24,555 bases of DNA from Branchiostoma floridae (lineage: Eukaryota > Chordata > Leptocardii > Amphioxiformes > Branchiostomatidae): NCBI RefSeq assembly GCF_000003815.2, contig NC_049985.1, positions 648,322 to 672,876 of the forward strand, given 5' to 3'. Below are positions 14,001-17,957 of the stretch, piece by piece; positions within the stretch are counted from its first letter, which is position 1; every line of letters starts with the position of its first letter. The position numbers and the translations under genes are program-made. Under the pieces are notes generated by a model. It was not told the DNA's origin, made no database searches, and worked only from the letters and a program-made list of their open reading frames with translations.

Positions 14001-16738
14001 AAACCAACTCCTGATTCGATTTCATCACTGCGGAAGTAGATCTCCAAGACATGTGCCATCGACACGTACACGGGAGGTGGACCCCAGCCACAGAAGATCT
14101 GGTAGAAGTCTGGAACATTGTAAACGTTTAAAGATAGTTAAATATGAGTATGAGGTGGGCTGTACGAGACGAGAAAACCGAAAAAAAATACTTGTCGCCG
14201 ACACGGATGACTTTTACACATTGTAATTTGTTTGTTTGTTTGTTTTTGATTAATTCCCTGCATAAAAGCTGCATGCACTGCACTGGTTTCACCGTTAGGA
14301 TTGCTAATAAAAGTGCATTGCCTTCAGTAAAATTGCAAAGTGTAATAGCACAACTCTAGTCATATGACGTGTGTATTCAGTCCACCTACCCAGATATATA
14401 TATGGCACGTCGTGTAGTTGGAGAAAGTCGTAACGGCACCTCGGCTCGTACTCTACGTCAAATTCTAGAAACTCCACGACAACAACCTTCTCCGGATCTG
14501 CCTCTATAATCCAGCTGGAAGAAATGGATAGACACATAACACTAGTTCACCTTTATCCACCGGGTAACCTATATCCGTCGAATCTAGAAACTCCACTACA
14601 ACACCCTGAAAGTAATGAAAGTAAGTAATGTGTACGAGGGGCATTCAATAAGTAATGTCCCTGACCCATTTCCCATAGCAGGAGATGAATGAAACTTGGC
14701 ACAGTTATTAGTCTTTCTCTTCATAGGAACCACCCAGAGTTTTGCATTTCTCCCATCATTTGATGTAGCTCTGGACACCGTTCTTGTAGGACATCCCAGG
14801 TTGGTCCTCCGACAGATGCCTCATCAATGGCAGAAGAGGGACGACCAGGTCTGGGAGCTGTTTCCACAGACTTCCGACCTTGTTTGAATTCAGGATGCCA
14901 GCGTTTTACAAGGTCATATGATGGGGCATCATCACCATAAGTTTTTTTCATTTCATCAAAAGTCCCCTTTGGTGTGCGTCCTTTCAAATACAAAAACCGG
15001 ATCACTGCGCGACACTCAACTTGCTCCATTTCACACCTGGTCCATTTCACACCTGACTCAGTTCAAACACCAGTAAATCAGTAACCACAATTAGTTCAGA
15101 GCTGTTTTTTGCCACATAACCCATAGAGATATGACTCATTACACATGCAAAATTTCATCTAGATCAAACAACTGGAAGGGGGTCAGGTGACATTACTTAT
15201 TGGATGGCCCCTCGAGACCGGTCAAATGACGGTTAAACGGGTAACAAGTTATGTAATTTCTTAAGTGNNNNNNNNNNNNNNNNNNNNNNNNNNNNNNNNN
15301 NNNNNNNNNNNNNNNNNNNNNNNNNNNNNNNNNNNNNNNNNNNNNNNNNNNNNNNNNNNNNNNNNNNNNNNNNNNNNNNNNNNNNNNNGATAAAAAGCCG
15401 TACCGCACAGGCTTCCATCGAATATTTCGAACTTACTCTGCGCACGCCGATTGCGGCGTGGTCGAAAATTCGAATACTTGATTCGGACGTTGGAACATTG
15501 CTGTTTGTTTTTTCAACTTCTGGCGCATTTCGCATCGAAACATGTGTTTTATCAGGTGGGTATGACATAAATGATAACAAGTTATCAATAAAGAATAGAA
15601 TTGAATTGAATTGAATTGAATTGAATTAAGTACATGCAGTCAAGGTTATTCCGGTACTTCCCGGTGTTGGTATCGATCGGAAGCTGGATCTCTCCCTCCT
15701 CCCCGTACAGATGACGTCCCTCAGCAGCCACACACGCAGAGTCTGCCGCACGAATAAGTATATATAAGGCCACAGCAAGTAAATCTTATGGATGACATCT
15801 GCGCGCGCATTAATTTTCGCCTGATTTCAGAAAAAAACAAGAATTTTTTTCTTCTGCAGGGATGGCCAACATGACGATAAAATACCAAAAAGAGCAAATA
15901 TAGTGTTGTAGCCTAATAATTGTACTTGTAGAAGTGACACTTGCGAGGTACTCAGGACTGTAGTTGTAGAAATGAAACTTATTGGATACGAGTAGTTGTA
16001 CAAGTAACACCAATATGGAAGCTATGAGTCTGGTTACCTGATGCTAGTCTACCACACTAGTGTCACCTTTACCACACAAGTACATGTCTTAAATACAGGA
16101 ATGAATGCCTTGTTGGCTCTGATACCATGTTTTGTCCCTTTGATTTTTTTTACAACAGTCATCACAACTTTATGGTGCCTATTTTTGAAAATGTAGCCAT
16201 CGTTTTTTTTCACCCATCTTGTTTTTTTCGCCCTATCGCACTATTTTTGCAGTCTACAGAGGATGTCATCCATAAAATTTACTTGCTGTGGCCTAAGGGA
16301 GAAAACACAGTTTAGATGCAGATCATCCAGATTCAAAAATAGCCCGCTATCTTTTATTGTATCATTGTTGAACGAATCTTAATGAAGTTTTTAACAAATG
16401 TATTATGTATCATACACCAATTCATCCTTGTATGGCCGCAATGATATGTACATGTATATGCGCACTTGTTTGACGCTAACAAGTGGGACCGCGTAGCACA
16501 GTGGTATTGTAAGAAGAACTCGATGTCTTACCTTTATGTCTAACCTGATATGTTGTCTAATTGTAGTACTGCAAACACCGAAGGCACTACATTTCTCGCT
16601 GATAGCAATGAAACCAAACACATTTCTTACACAAGCAAGAGGAAGACATGGATATACTTTACCGTCCTCTTGGGCTCGACCTGGCAGGTTGTGTAGCATC
16701 CATGCGGTTACCAGAATGGTTTTCCAACACAAGAGCAT
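1893..16738 (-). CDS. Gene 1: secreted CUB-CUB-tectonin propeller-LDLa-LDLa protein (12 exons, 3' incomplete)
   Basis: Span of a spliced gene. Exons in order of transcription: 16738-16663, 15742-15634, 14514-14390, 14109-13963, 12839-12474, 12207-12052, 8953-8839, 7641-7445, 5936-5784, 5250-4939, 2741-2616 and 2021-1893. All borders are GT-AG and phases match at every junction. The total is 2011 coding bases, 670 codons, with no internal stop. Domains: signal peptide (residues 1 to about 22), CUB1 (about 28-145), CUB2 (about 160-270), six tectonin repeats (about 284-575), LDLa1 (588-627) and LDLa2 (631-669). The reading frame continues past the left edge. CUB, tectonin and LDLa modules occur in secreted or surface proteins, and tectonin propellers in fish-egg lectins and tachylectin-1 bind sugars. 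A lectin-like or innate recognition role is therefore inferred, not shown. I do not recognise a named orthologue. Small in-phase exons within the introns could have been missed. Confidence 0.85.
2257..2448. mobile_element. MITE-like element, family A copy
   Basis: Starts TAACGCTAGTTCGCC and ends in the complement GGCGAACAAGCGTTA. The interior shares the GTCCGTCGRCTTGATA block with the copy at 1645-1865. It sits in the 594-base intron between the two LDLa exons. Confidence 0.75.
2616..2741 (-). CDS. Gene 1 exon 11: first LDL-receptor class A module
   Basis: Encodes residues 586-627 after the acceptor TTGCTGTCAG; the donor is AACTGCT|GTACGA. The module has the LDLa order LC, IIC, GKCIP, VCDG, VDC, then DDDDTDERNC, where the acidic run supplies the expected calcium ligands. 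There is one extra cysteine in the loop (IPEC), giving seven instead of six. The exon is phase 1 at both ends, so it is a freely shuffled unit. It follows the propeller directly. Confidence 0.9.
2745..3108. other. Intron of gene 1, nothing recognised
   Basis: Part of the 2.2-kb intron between the last propeller exon and LDLa1. No exon-like frame or repeat was identified. Confidence 0.4.
3109..3313. mobile_element. Palindromic MITE (long terminal inverted repeats)
   Basis: Two arms of about 75 bases face each other: ACTCTCCAAGCAGAGGTTAG, then CTCCGGCT, a T-run and TTTTTATCGG on the left, with the near-exact complement on the right ending CTTGGAGAGTA. About 50 bases lie between the arms. Short CATG-containing sequences flank both ends, but no clear target duplication could be fixed. 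It has no coding capacity. A transcript through it could fold into a long hairpin. Confidence 0.85.
3618..3850. repeat. Diverged dispersed repeat (CTTCGCCAAGAAGGTTA), first copy
   Basis: Shares blocks in the same order with 4525-4770: ACCTTYGCCAAGAAG, then TATGTAGGTCAA, TATAACTSGAGAA, GATGGAA, GATAYTTGGTAT, AAAATGGT and GCAGCGGG, then a GTGTGTG run. The small frames over it have no protein features. The family is unknown to me. Confidence 0.7.
3851..4520. other. Intron of gene 1 without recognised content
   Basis: Short overlapping frames on both strands show no domain, splice context or codon bias suggestive of an exon. It separates the two copies of the CTTCGCCAAGAAGGTTA repeat and may itself be part of a larger decayed element. 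Confidence 0.35.
4525..4770. repeat. Diverged dispersed repeat (CTTTGCCAAGAAG), second copy
   Basis: Direct repeat of 3618-3850, with the same ordered blocks in the same orientation about 900 bases away and clearly diverged. It ends about 170 bases before the last propeller exon of gene 1. Confidence 0.65.
4939..5250 (-). CDS. Gene 1 exon 10: tectonin repeats 5 and 6
   Basis: Encodes residues 482-585 and holds two propeller blades. Blade 5 begins DWEIIPGCLWSVSVG and continues GVWGAHYNGDVYHRAG; blade 6 begins DWVHVPGINLRQVAVGDG and continues IWGVNFDNRVFA. This is the tectonin signature of a W-x-x-I/V-P-G strand, an S/A-V-S/A-V-G strand, a VWG strand, then Y/F-x-R. Acceptor TTTTCATACAG, donor CTGAAAG|GTAACT, phase 1 at both ends. 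It is the largest and best-conserved exon of the propeller. Plus-strand frames over it are shadows. Confidence 0.92.
5338..5612 (-). mobile_element. tRNA-derived SINE
   Basis: Read on the minus strand it starts with a tRNA-like head: a box-A-like GGCCGAGTGGGTAGAG, then a box-B-like GGTTGTGAGTTAGATCCCC. A unique body follows, and it ends near GGCGCGGGAAGGAAC. The same head and first body segment (AAGACTTTA, then GCTACTTTCTCTGCT) recur on both arms of the palindrome at about 13105-13660, so this is a dispersed family and not a tRNA gene. It lies in the 533-base intron between propeller exons 9 and 10. Confidence 0.8.
5629..5770. mobile_element. MITE-like family A, partial copy
   Basis: Contains the inner and right part of the family (GCAATATT, GCCGACTTGATATCCCTAAA, ATAGGTTACCCCGCGGAT) but lacks the left terminal repeat and the very tip on the right. 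It ends 11 bases from the splice donor of exon 9. Confidence 0.65.
5784..5936 (-). CDS. Gene 1 exon 9: tectonin repeat 4
   Basis: Encodes residues 431-481. After the acceptor CTTTGCAG it reads GISSETPEGKTWEKV, then AEVSVSS and QLWAAEWSGRVRRS, a single propeller blade. Donor CTCAG|GTACTT, phase 1 on both sides. The frame is not obvious as a stand-alone ORF because it has no ATG near the start and is cut by the MITE-rich flanks. Matching phases with exons 8 and 10 support it. Confidence 0.85.
6002..6221. mobile_element. MITE-like element, family A, complete copy
   Basis: Starts TAACGCTAGTTCACC and ends GGTGAACTAGCGTTA, a 15-base terminal inverted repeat with one further conserved block (TAACCTATATCCG). 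It contains an internal duplication of the GATATGRCAACGGATA segment. It begins 63 bases from the acceptor of exon 9. Confidence 0.85.
6479..6580. repeat. Three short palindromes spaced about 40 bases apart
   Basis: CCATACTGTAGTATGG (6481-6496), CCATACTCTAGTATGG (6524-6539) and CCATACCTGCGGTATGG (6564-6580) are each self-complementary. They are separated by similar AATGCAATAYRACRATATAT spacers. This is a small tandem array of hairpin units inside an intron; no function is evident. Confidence 0.7.
6817..7306. mobile_element. MITE with TACAGTCAAACCTG terminal inverted repeats
   Basis: The left end TACAGTCAAACCTG (6817-6830) is exactly matched by CAGGTTTGACTGTA at 7293-7306. The interior has several repeated GGTCG, GACCACC and GAGAAGAGG blocks on both sides, extending the inverted repeat in diverged form. 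TA followed by CAGT fits Tc1/mariner-type target sites, with TA as the target duplication; that superfamily placement is inference. Short frames over it are not genes. Confidence 0.8.
7445..7641 (-). CDS. Gene 1 exon 8: tectonin repeat 3 (expanded)
   Basis: Encodes residues 365-430. The blade starts LRWQPVHIDVTSNS and ends KNFVWVIGTHYGYIHGD, TIVRKG, keeping the W, VW and Y-x-x-x-G landmarks. It has about 20 extra residues (SLFNFEKIPMGSYWPN region) between the first and last strands compared with the other blades. The acceptor TGTTAATAG is entered in phase 2, one of only two non-phase-1 introns; donor AGGAAAG|GTATTG is phase 1. Confidence 0.85.
7751..8005. mobile_element. Inverted-repeat element carrying a Penelope-like coding scrap
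   Basis: The ends are inverted copies: CTGTAGACACGTAATTTTTT followed by GTGACGTCAGCACTGGGTCAAAG on the left, and the diverged complement ending CACGTGTCTACAGCACTCGG on the right. Between them a plus-strand frame reads VKETIYIRAHQPSLSRDAG then LYRL (about 7869-7930). That pattern (KEAIxIR, then PxLNRDxG) is typical of the C-terminal, GIY-YIG-side end of Penelope-like retroelement proteins. No start or full domain is present, so this is a relic. The class is inferred from that motif alone. Confidence 0.6.
8283..8703. mobile_element. MITE with about 115-base terminal inverted repeats
   Basis: The left arm, TTCCGGATATGGATGTTACC through GGTGGAACCAGCTAAAAC to AACTAATGAGTTGTC, is mirrored on the right (AACTCATTAGTTTACATG through GCTGGTTCCACCCT to CATATCCGG). 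The arms are diverged by roughly a tenth. About 180 bases of unrelated sequence lie between. It has no coding capacity. Confidence 0.85.
8839..8953 (-). CDS. Gene 1 exon 7: tectonin repeat 2
   Basis: Encodes residues 327-364: GTGWEVVGTERFLEISVG then RVGVWAVYNQ and VMYRVGTYG, a complete propeller blade. The acceptor is TTTTTTTCTGTAG (phase 1); the donor GTACGG|GTGAGT is phase 2 and joins exon 8 to give TYGNSE. The exon is too short for a default ORF call. The poly-T stretch before the acceptor abuts an inverted-repeat element at 8968. Confidence 0.85.
8968..9190. mobile_element. MITE rich in TTCGCGG motifs
   Basis: The right end, read on the minus strand, starts TACTGTAAATGCATTTAAG; the left end starts TACTGAAACTTTCGCGG. 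Inside, TTCGCGG/CCGCGAA with adjacent AAAACCACC blocks occurs many times in both directions, including an internal TACAGTACTG palindrome near 9075. This is a TA-flanked family without coding capacity. Its left tip is about 12 bases from the acceptor of exon 7. Confidence 0.75.
9290..10390. repeat. Nested diverged repeats, including an inverted pair
   Basis: CACGCGGCGGCCATGATAGA at 9770-9790 is inverted at 10125-10145 (TCTATCATGGCCGCCGCGTG). A second block, ATTGYTYTGATATTTGGTAT followed by GTGGGTAG, occurs in direct orientation at about 9373 and 10224. The two halves appear to be copies of the same unidentified element family. Small frames here show no protein features. Confidence 0.6.
10391..11200. 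other. AT-rich intron, nothing recognised
   Basis: Part of the 3.1-kb intron between tectonin repeats 1 and 2. Short frames lack domains and plausible splice sites. No clear repeat boundaries were found. Confidence 0.35.
11271..11665. mobile_element. Partial copy of the GGCCACAGCAAGTAAAT element
   Basis: From GCCACAGCAAGTAAATTTTA onward it matches the minus strand of 16293 down to about 15885: same order of GTGCGATAGGGCG, AATAGGCACCATAAAG, CATGGYATCAGAGCCAACAA and ACCTCGCAAGTGTCAC. It lacks the far terminal repeat, breaking off after TTTTGGTACTTTATC. A diverged sequence beginning CTCCAAAGGGATGATGCAA flanks it on both sides (11207 and 11693), suggesting insertion into a duplicated or nested repeat. 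Confidence 0.75.
11930..12050. mobile_element. MITE-like family A, right half, fused to an exon border
   Basis: The sequence GATATAGGTTATCTCTCGGA, then TAAAGGTGAACTAGCGTTA, is the right terminal part of family A; weaker similarity extends left to about 11930. Its last base (12050) is the T of the GT splice donor of exon 6 as read on the minus strand, so the element tip forms part of a functional-looking donor (CTCAAG|GTAACG). Confidence 0.75.
12052..12207 (-). CDS. Gene 1 exon 6: tectonin repeat 1
   Basis: Encodes residues 275-326, with blade SDWLWIRNGIKRISVSSS, then NQVWALTEDGTPLRRTGIT. The W-x-W, I-S-V-S and VWAL-x-x-D-G landmarks match the tectonin/TECPR repeat. Acceptor CACAATACAG, donor CTCAAG|GTAACG, phase 1 at both ends. 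It follows CUB2 and opens the six-blade propeller. A plus-strand frame over it is a shadow. Confidence 0.9.
12474..12839 (-). CDS. Gene 1 exon 5: CUB domain 2
   Basis: Encodes residues 153-274 in a single exon. CUB landmarks in order: LSGDSGTFSSMNYP, QQWNITVE, VKLTFLEFDVDYDP, CITDYVVV, YLCGACD and LYVIFVTDF, then RAGFRARYEAV. The acidic residues of FLEFDVDYD and TDY fit the calcium site of cCUB domains. The usual first cysteine and the C of the C-x-W strand are missing (QQW), so the first disulfide is absent; the second (CITDY with YLCG) is kept. Acceptor TTTCTTTTTTAAG, donor ATCAG|GTGACT, both phase 1. Confidence 0.92.
12868..13098. mobile_element. MITE with CGGCGCTCTCACTGCGACCT ends, copy 1
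   Basis: The left end CCCCCTTTCCACTACGACGG, then CGCTCTCACTGCGACCTA, is inverted at the right end (TAGGTCGTAGTGAGAGCGCA through CAAAGGGGGCC). A related copy in the opposite orientation is at 17714-17957, sharing AATTTGACA and CGAATTGTRTAGAAAA next to the end. It starts about 26 bases from the acceptor of exon 5. Confidence 0.85.
13105..13240 (+). mobile_element. tRNA-derived SINE head, left arm of palindrome
   Basis: GGTGCAATAGCCGAGTGGGT followed by a box-B-like GGTCGTGAGTTCGATCCC, then AAGACTTTAAAATTGGTGAT and CTACTTTCTCTGCT, matches the minus-strand SINE at 5338-5612. The later body differs. Its mirror image on the right arm is 13557-13660, so the two heads point outward and the tails meet at the centre. 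Confidence 0.7.
13135..13660. repeat. Long, nearly perfect palindrome next to an assembly gap
   Basis: Left arm about 13135-13372 and right arm about 13424-13660 are reverse complements, essentially identical from 13239 on, with the centre near 13398. Frames on the two strands therefore encode the same peptide and neither is a gene. The right arm runs straight into the N block at 13661. It lies in the intron between CUB1 and CUB2. Confidence 0.9.
13661..13760. other. Assembly gap (100 N)
   Basis: Unknown bases within the intron between exons 4 and 5. The round number suggests a placeholder length. Confidence 0.95.
13963..14109 (-). CDS. Gene 1 exon 4: C-terminal third of CUB domain 1
   Basis: Encodes residues 104-152. 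After the acceptor ATGTTCCAG it reads DFYQIFCGWGPPPVYVSMAH, then VLEIYFRSD and SGVGFKFRYN: the CUB block of FCG, P-P, S, L-x-I-x-F-x-SD, then GF-x-x-x-Y. Donor GAGGACG|GTAGGT, phase 1. This exon sits in a frame different from the ATG-led frame of the same region, so it is easily missed. Confidence 0.9.
14390..14514 (-). CDS. Gene 1 exon 3: middle third of CUB domain 1
   Basis: Encodes residues 62-103: WIIEADPEKVVVVEFLEFDV, then EYEPRCRYDFLQLHD. It carries the CUB core strand (V-x-F-x-x-FDVE) with the acidic calcium residues and third cysteine (RCRYD). It is entered in phase 2: the split codon AT|C joins LDC of exon 2 to WII. Acceptor ATTTCTTCCAG, donor CTGG|GTAGGT (phase 1). Confidence 0.9.
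14537..14580. mobile_element. MITE-like family A, left-end fragment
   Basis: TAACACTAGTTCACCTTTAT then CCACCGGGTAACCTATATCC matches only the left end of family A. It lies 20 bases upstream of the acceptor of exon 3. Confidence 0.65.
14635..15214 (-). mobile_element. Internally deleted mariner-family transposon
   Basis: The terminal inverted repeats of about 33 bases are CGAGGGGCATTCAATAAG plus TAATGTCCCTGACCC on the left and the diverged complement ending TTGGATGGCCCCTCG on the right. A TA precedes the left end; the right flank reads AG, so the TA duplication is decayed there. The 580-base length is less than half of an autonomous mariner. It carries a minus-strand transposase remnant. Confidence 0.85.
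14721..15029 (-). pseudogene. Mariner transposase remnant (helix-turn-helix N-terminus only)
   Basis: From the ATG at 15029 the product starts MEQVECRAVIRFLYLKGRTP and continues TFDEMKKTYGDDAPSYDLVK and RWHPEFKQGRKSVETAPRPG. This is the paired helix-turn-helix DNA-binding region of mariner/SETMAR-type transposases (I/V-RFLYLKG, Y-x-x-V-KRW-x-x-F, the GRP-x-x motif). After about 75 residues it jumps to an unrelated-looking C-terminal scrap and stops at 14721. The catalytic DDD/DDE core is missing. It cannot transpose by itself; a DNA-binding-only product is possible but unproven. Confidence 0.85.
15268..15388. other. Assembly gap (121 N)
   Basis: Unknown bases in the intron between exons 2 and 3 of gene 1. 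Confidence 0.95.
15575..15629 (+). mobile_element. Retroelement 3' tail: AATAAAG followed by (GAATT)n
   Basis: CAATAAAGAATA runs into about six units of TTGAA/GAATT. An AATAAA followed by a pentamer array is the usual 3' end of CR1/L2-like or dependent SINE copies, here in plus orientation. The body upstream is unclear because of the gap. The array stops about three bases from the splice donor of exon 2. Confidence 0.6.
15634..15742 (-). CDS. Gene 1 exon 2: N-terminal third of CUB domain 1
   Basis: Encodes residues 26-61: DSACVAAEGRHLYGEEGEIQ, then LPIDTNTGKYRNNLDC. This is the CUB opening (first cysteine, G-x-I-x-x-P, then Y-x-NNLDC with the second cysteine). Acceptor TTCGTGCGGCAG (phase 1), donor CTGCAT|GTACTT (phase 2). 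The acceptor has a poor pyrimidine tract. Mobile elements lie within 25 bases on both sides. Matching phase and domain continuity with exons 1 and 3 support it. Confidence 0.87.
15768..16293. mobile_element. Complete GGCCACAGCAAGTAAAT inverted-repeat element
   Basis: Starts GGCCACAGCAAGTAAATCTT and ends in the complement (AAGTAAAT inverted, GCTGTGGCC), with terminal repeats of about 33 bases reaching GGATGACATC. It is flanked on both sides by TAA (15765-15767 and 16294-16296), a 3-base target duplication as seen with PIF/Harbinger-type elements; that class call is inference. The 526-base interior has no transposase. A partial relative is at 11271. Confidence 0.88.
16297..16660. other. First intron of gene 1, proximal part
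   Basis: Between the signal-peptide exon and the TAA-flanked element. The minus frame that reads on from exon 1 here is intron read-through and has no domain. Nothing else was recognised. Confidence 0.5.
16663..16738 (-). CDS. Gene 1 exon 1: start codon and signal peptide
   Basis: The ATG at 16738 (context TTAGCCATGC, a fair Kozak match with G at -3) opens MLLCWKTILVTAWMLHNLPG followed by RAQED. This is a hydrophobic secretion signal with a likely cut after GRA. The donor GAGGACG|GTAAAG is phase 1 and joins exon 2 in frame. An in-frame TAG lies a few codons upstream, with no ATG between, so this is the first possible start. An alternative GTG at 16756 would add six residues, but animals rarely use it. 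Any 5' UTR exon or promoter is not identifiable. Confidence 0.82.
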
Positions 16739-16779
16739 GGCTAAGCTGGTCACCACACTTGGCGGCTAGTTAGGGGTGT

Positions 16780-17260
16780 TTTGTAGGGCCCAGCCCGTTT
16801 AGCATGGGTTTCTGTTGCTGGCAGTCTGTCTTTTTGGCTGGCCTTTCGAGGTATCACCGCCAAGCAATTTGTAACTTAAGACCCAACCCCGTAAAAAATT
16901 CCCCGGCGTGCGCTGATGAACTGGGCGGGCGGGCTACACTCCGGCACCGTAGAGACAGCGACAAACTCCCGTTGGTGTGGTTACTAGGCTAGAGCATTGC
17001 TGGACGTGATTTCAGAGATATCCTCGTCTCCCTACAACGCCCCAAAGTAGCAATAAGAGTGTCCATTCACAAACCCCGAGGTGAAACGTATAATTCTCAA
17101 TGCGCGACTATAAAAATGGTTAATTTGGCCACAAGCACGAACGATGGAATACAATACAATATTAAAATGTAACGAGTGCTGTCAGCTCGCAGCATTTTCA
17201 GTGGTCTGAACTGCGTGTACAGGCTTCATTACGATGTTCCGTCCGGAAACACACTACAGT
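16780..17260. other. Region upstream of gene 1
   Basis: This should contain the 5' UTR and promoter if the first exon is indeed first. I see no TATA box at a convincing distance and no conserved element. Short frames have no features. Confidence 0.35.
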
Positions 17261-17267
17261 AGGAATG

Positions 17268-17540
17268 AAATAGAGAGAGGGGGAGTCAGAGCGGGGGATA
17301 TGGAGATAGAAATAGATAGGAGAGAGAGGAAGAGAGGAGAGAGAGACAGATTAGGGAGAGAGAGGAAGAGAGGGGGAGAGTGAGATAGAAAGAGAGAAAG
17401 AGGGAGACAGAAGGAGAGAGAAGGAAAGAGAAGAGAGGGAGATAGATATAGATAGGAAAGAAAGGGAGAGGGACAGATGGAAATGAGGGTAAGAGAGAGC
17501 AAAGAGACAGATGGGGGTGAAGAGAAGACCGATGGTGGAT
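17268..17540. repeat. Polypurine (GA/GGGA) tract of about 270 bases
   Basis: Nearly all A and G on the plus strand, rich in GAGAGA, GGGAGA and GATAGA units. Minus-strand frames through it give low-complexity Ser/Leu/Pro strings and are not genes. Long polypurine tracts with mirror symmetry can form triplex DNA; that is known behaviour, not shown here. Confidence 0.9.
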
Positions 17541-17569
17541 GAGGTAAGGTATTGGGGTTGTGTTATAGC

Positions 17570-17712
17570 TCCAGCTGCAGGTCCAGTTTTCTGTTTTGCC
17601 TTGTCATCCTGCCGGTACATGTGCCCGAGTTGTAGCCAGTGTCTGTACAGGTGAGTTGACATCGATATCCTTCTGGACTGAATAATTCAGTGTTTGTCTC
17701 GCATTTCAGGTG
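17570..17712 (-). pseudogene. Possible orphan cysteine-rich (sushi-like) exon, frameshifted
   Basis: A minus frame reads CETNTELFSPEGYRCQLTC, then TDTGYNSGTCTG, with the spacing of a CCP/sushi module up to its third or fourth cysteine. In another frame, about 40 bases on, the sequence NWTCSWSYN would supply the W and final C of the module, implying a single-base shift. No good acceptor is present: a MITE starts at 17714 where the acceptor would lie. It is upstream of the gene 1 start, so it belongs to another or a decayed gene. A chance frame cannot be excluded. Confidence 0.35.
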
Positions 17713-17713
17713 A

Positions 17714-17957
17714 GGCCCCCTTTCCACTAGGCGTCGATCGCGCTGCGCTCTCACTGCGACCTACATAGGATATGCGTAACCTTCGCTTTCACACTGGGTA
17801 TATCATACAAAATGTAAAAGTGTGACCGAGAGGACAACAAAGCACACAAATTGTAAATAGGTTAGTTCCTTTTCTATACAATTCGTTCAGTGATATGTCA
17901 AATCTTAGGTCGCAGAGAGAGCGCGGTGAGAGCGCCGTCCTAGTGGAACGGTGGTAT
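17714..17957. mobile_element. MITE with CGGCGCTCTCAC ends, copy 2 (inverted relative to copy 1)
   Basis: Left end GGCCCCCTTTCCACTAGGCG, then CGCTGCGCTCTCACTGCGAC; right end GTCGCAGAGAGAGCGCGGTG, then CGCCGTCCTAGTGGAACG. Internal sequence next to the right end matches that next to the left end of the 12868 copy, so the two are in opposite orientations. Confidence 0.8.

Noticed and set aside
16739-16756. GTG start of gene 1 at 16756
   Set aside because: An animal gene with an ATG in good context six codons later that opens a cleaner signal peptide; GTG start unlikely.
17254-17662. Minus frames rich in Ser, Leu and Pro
   Set aside because: Translation of the polypurine tract; low complexity.
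17700-17715. Plus-strand splice site TTTCAG|GTGAG
   Set aside because: Chance match at the MITE border; no plus-strand exon adjoins it.
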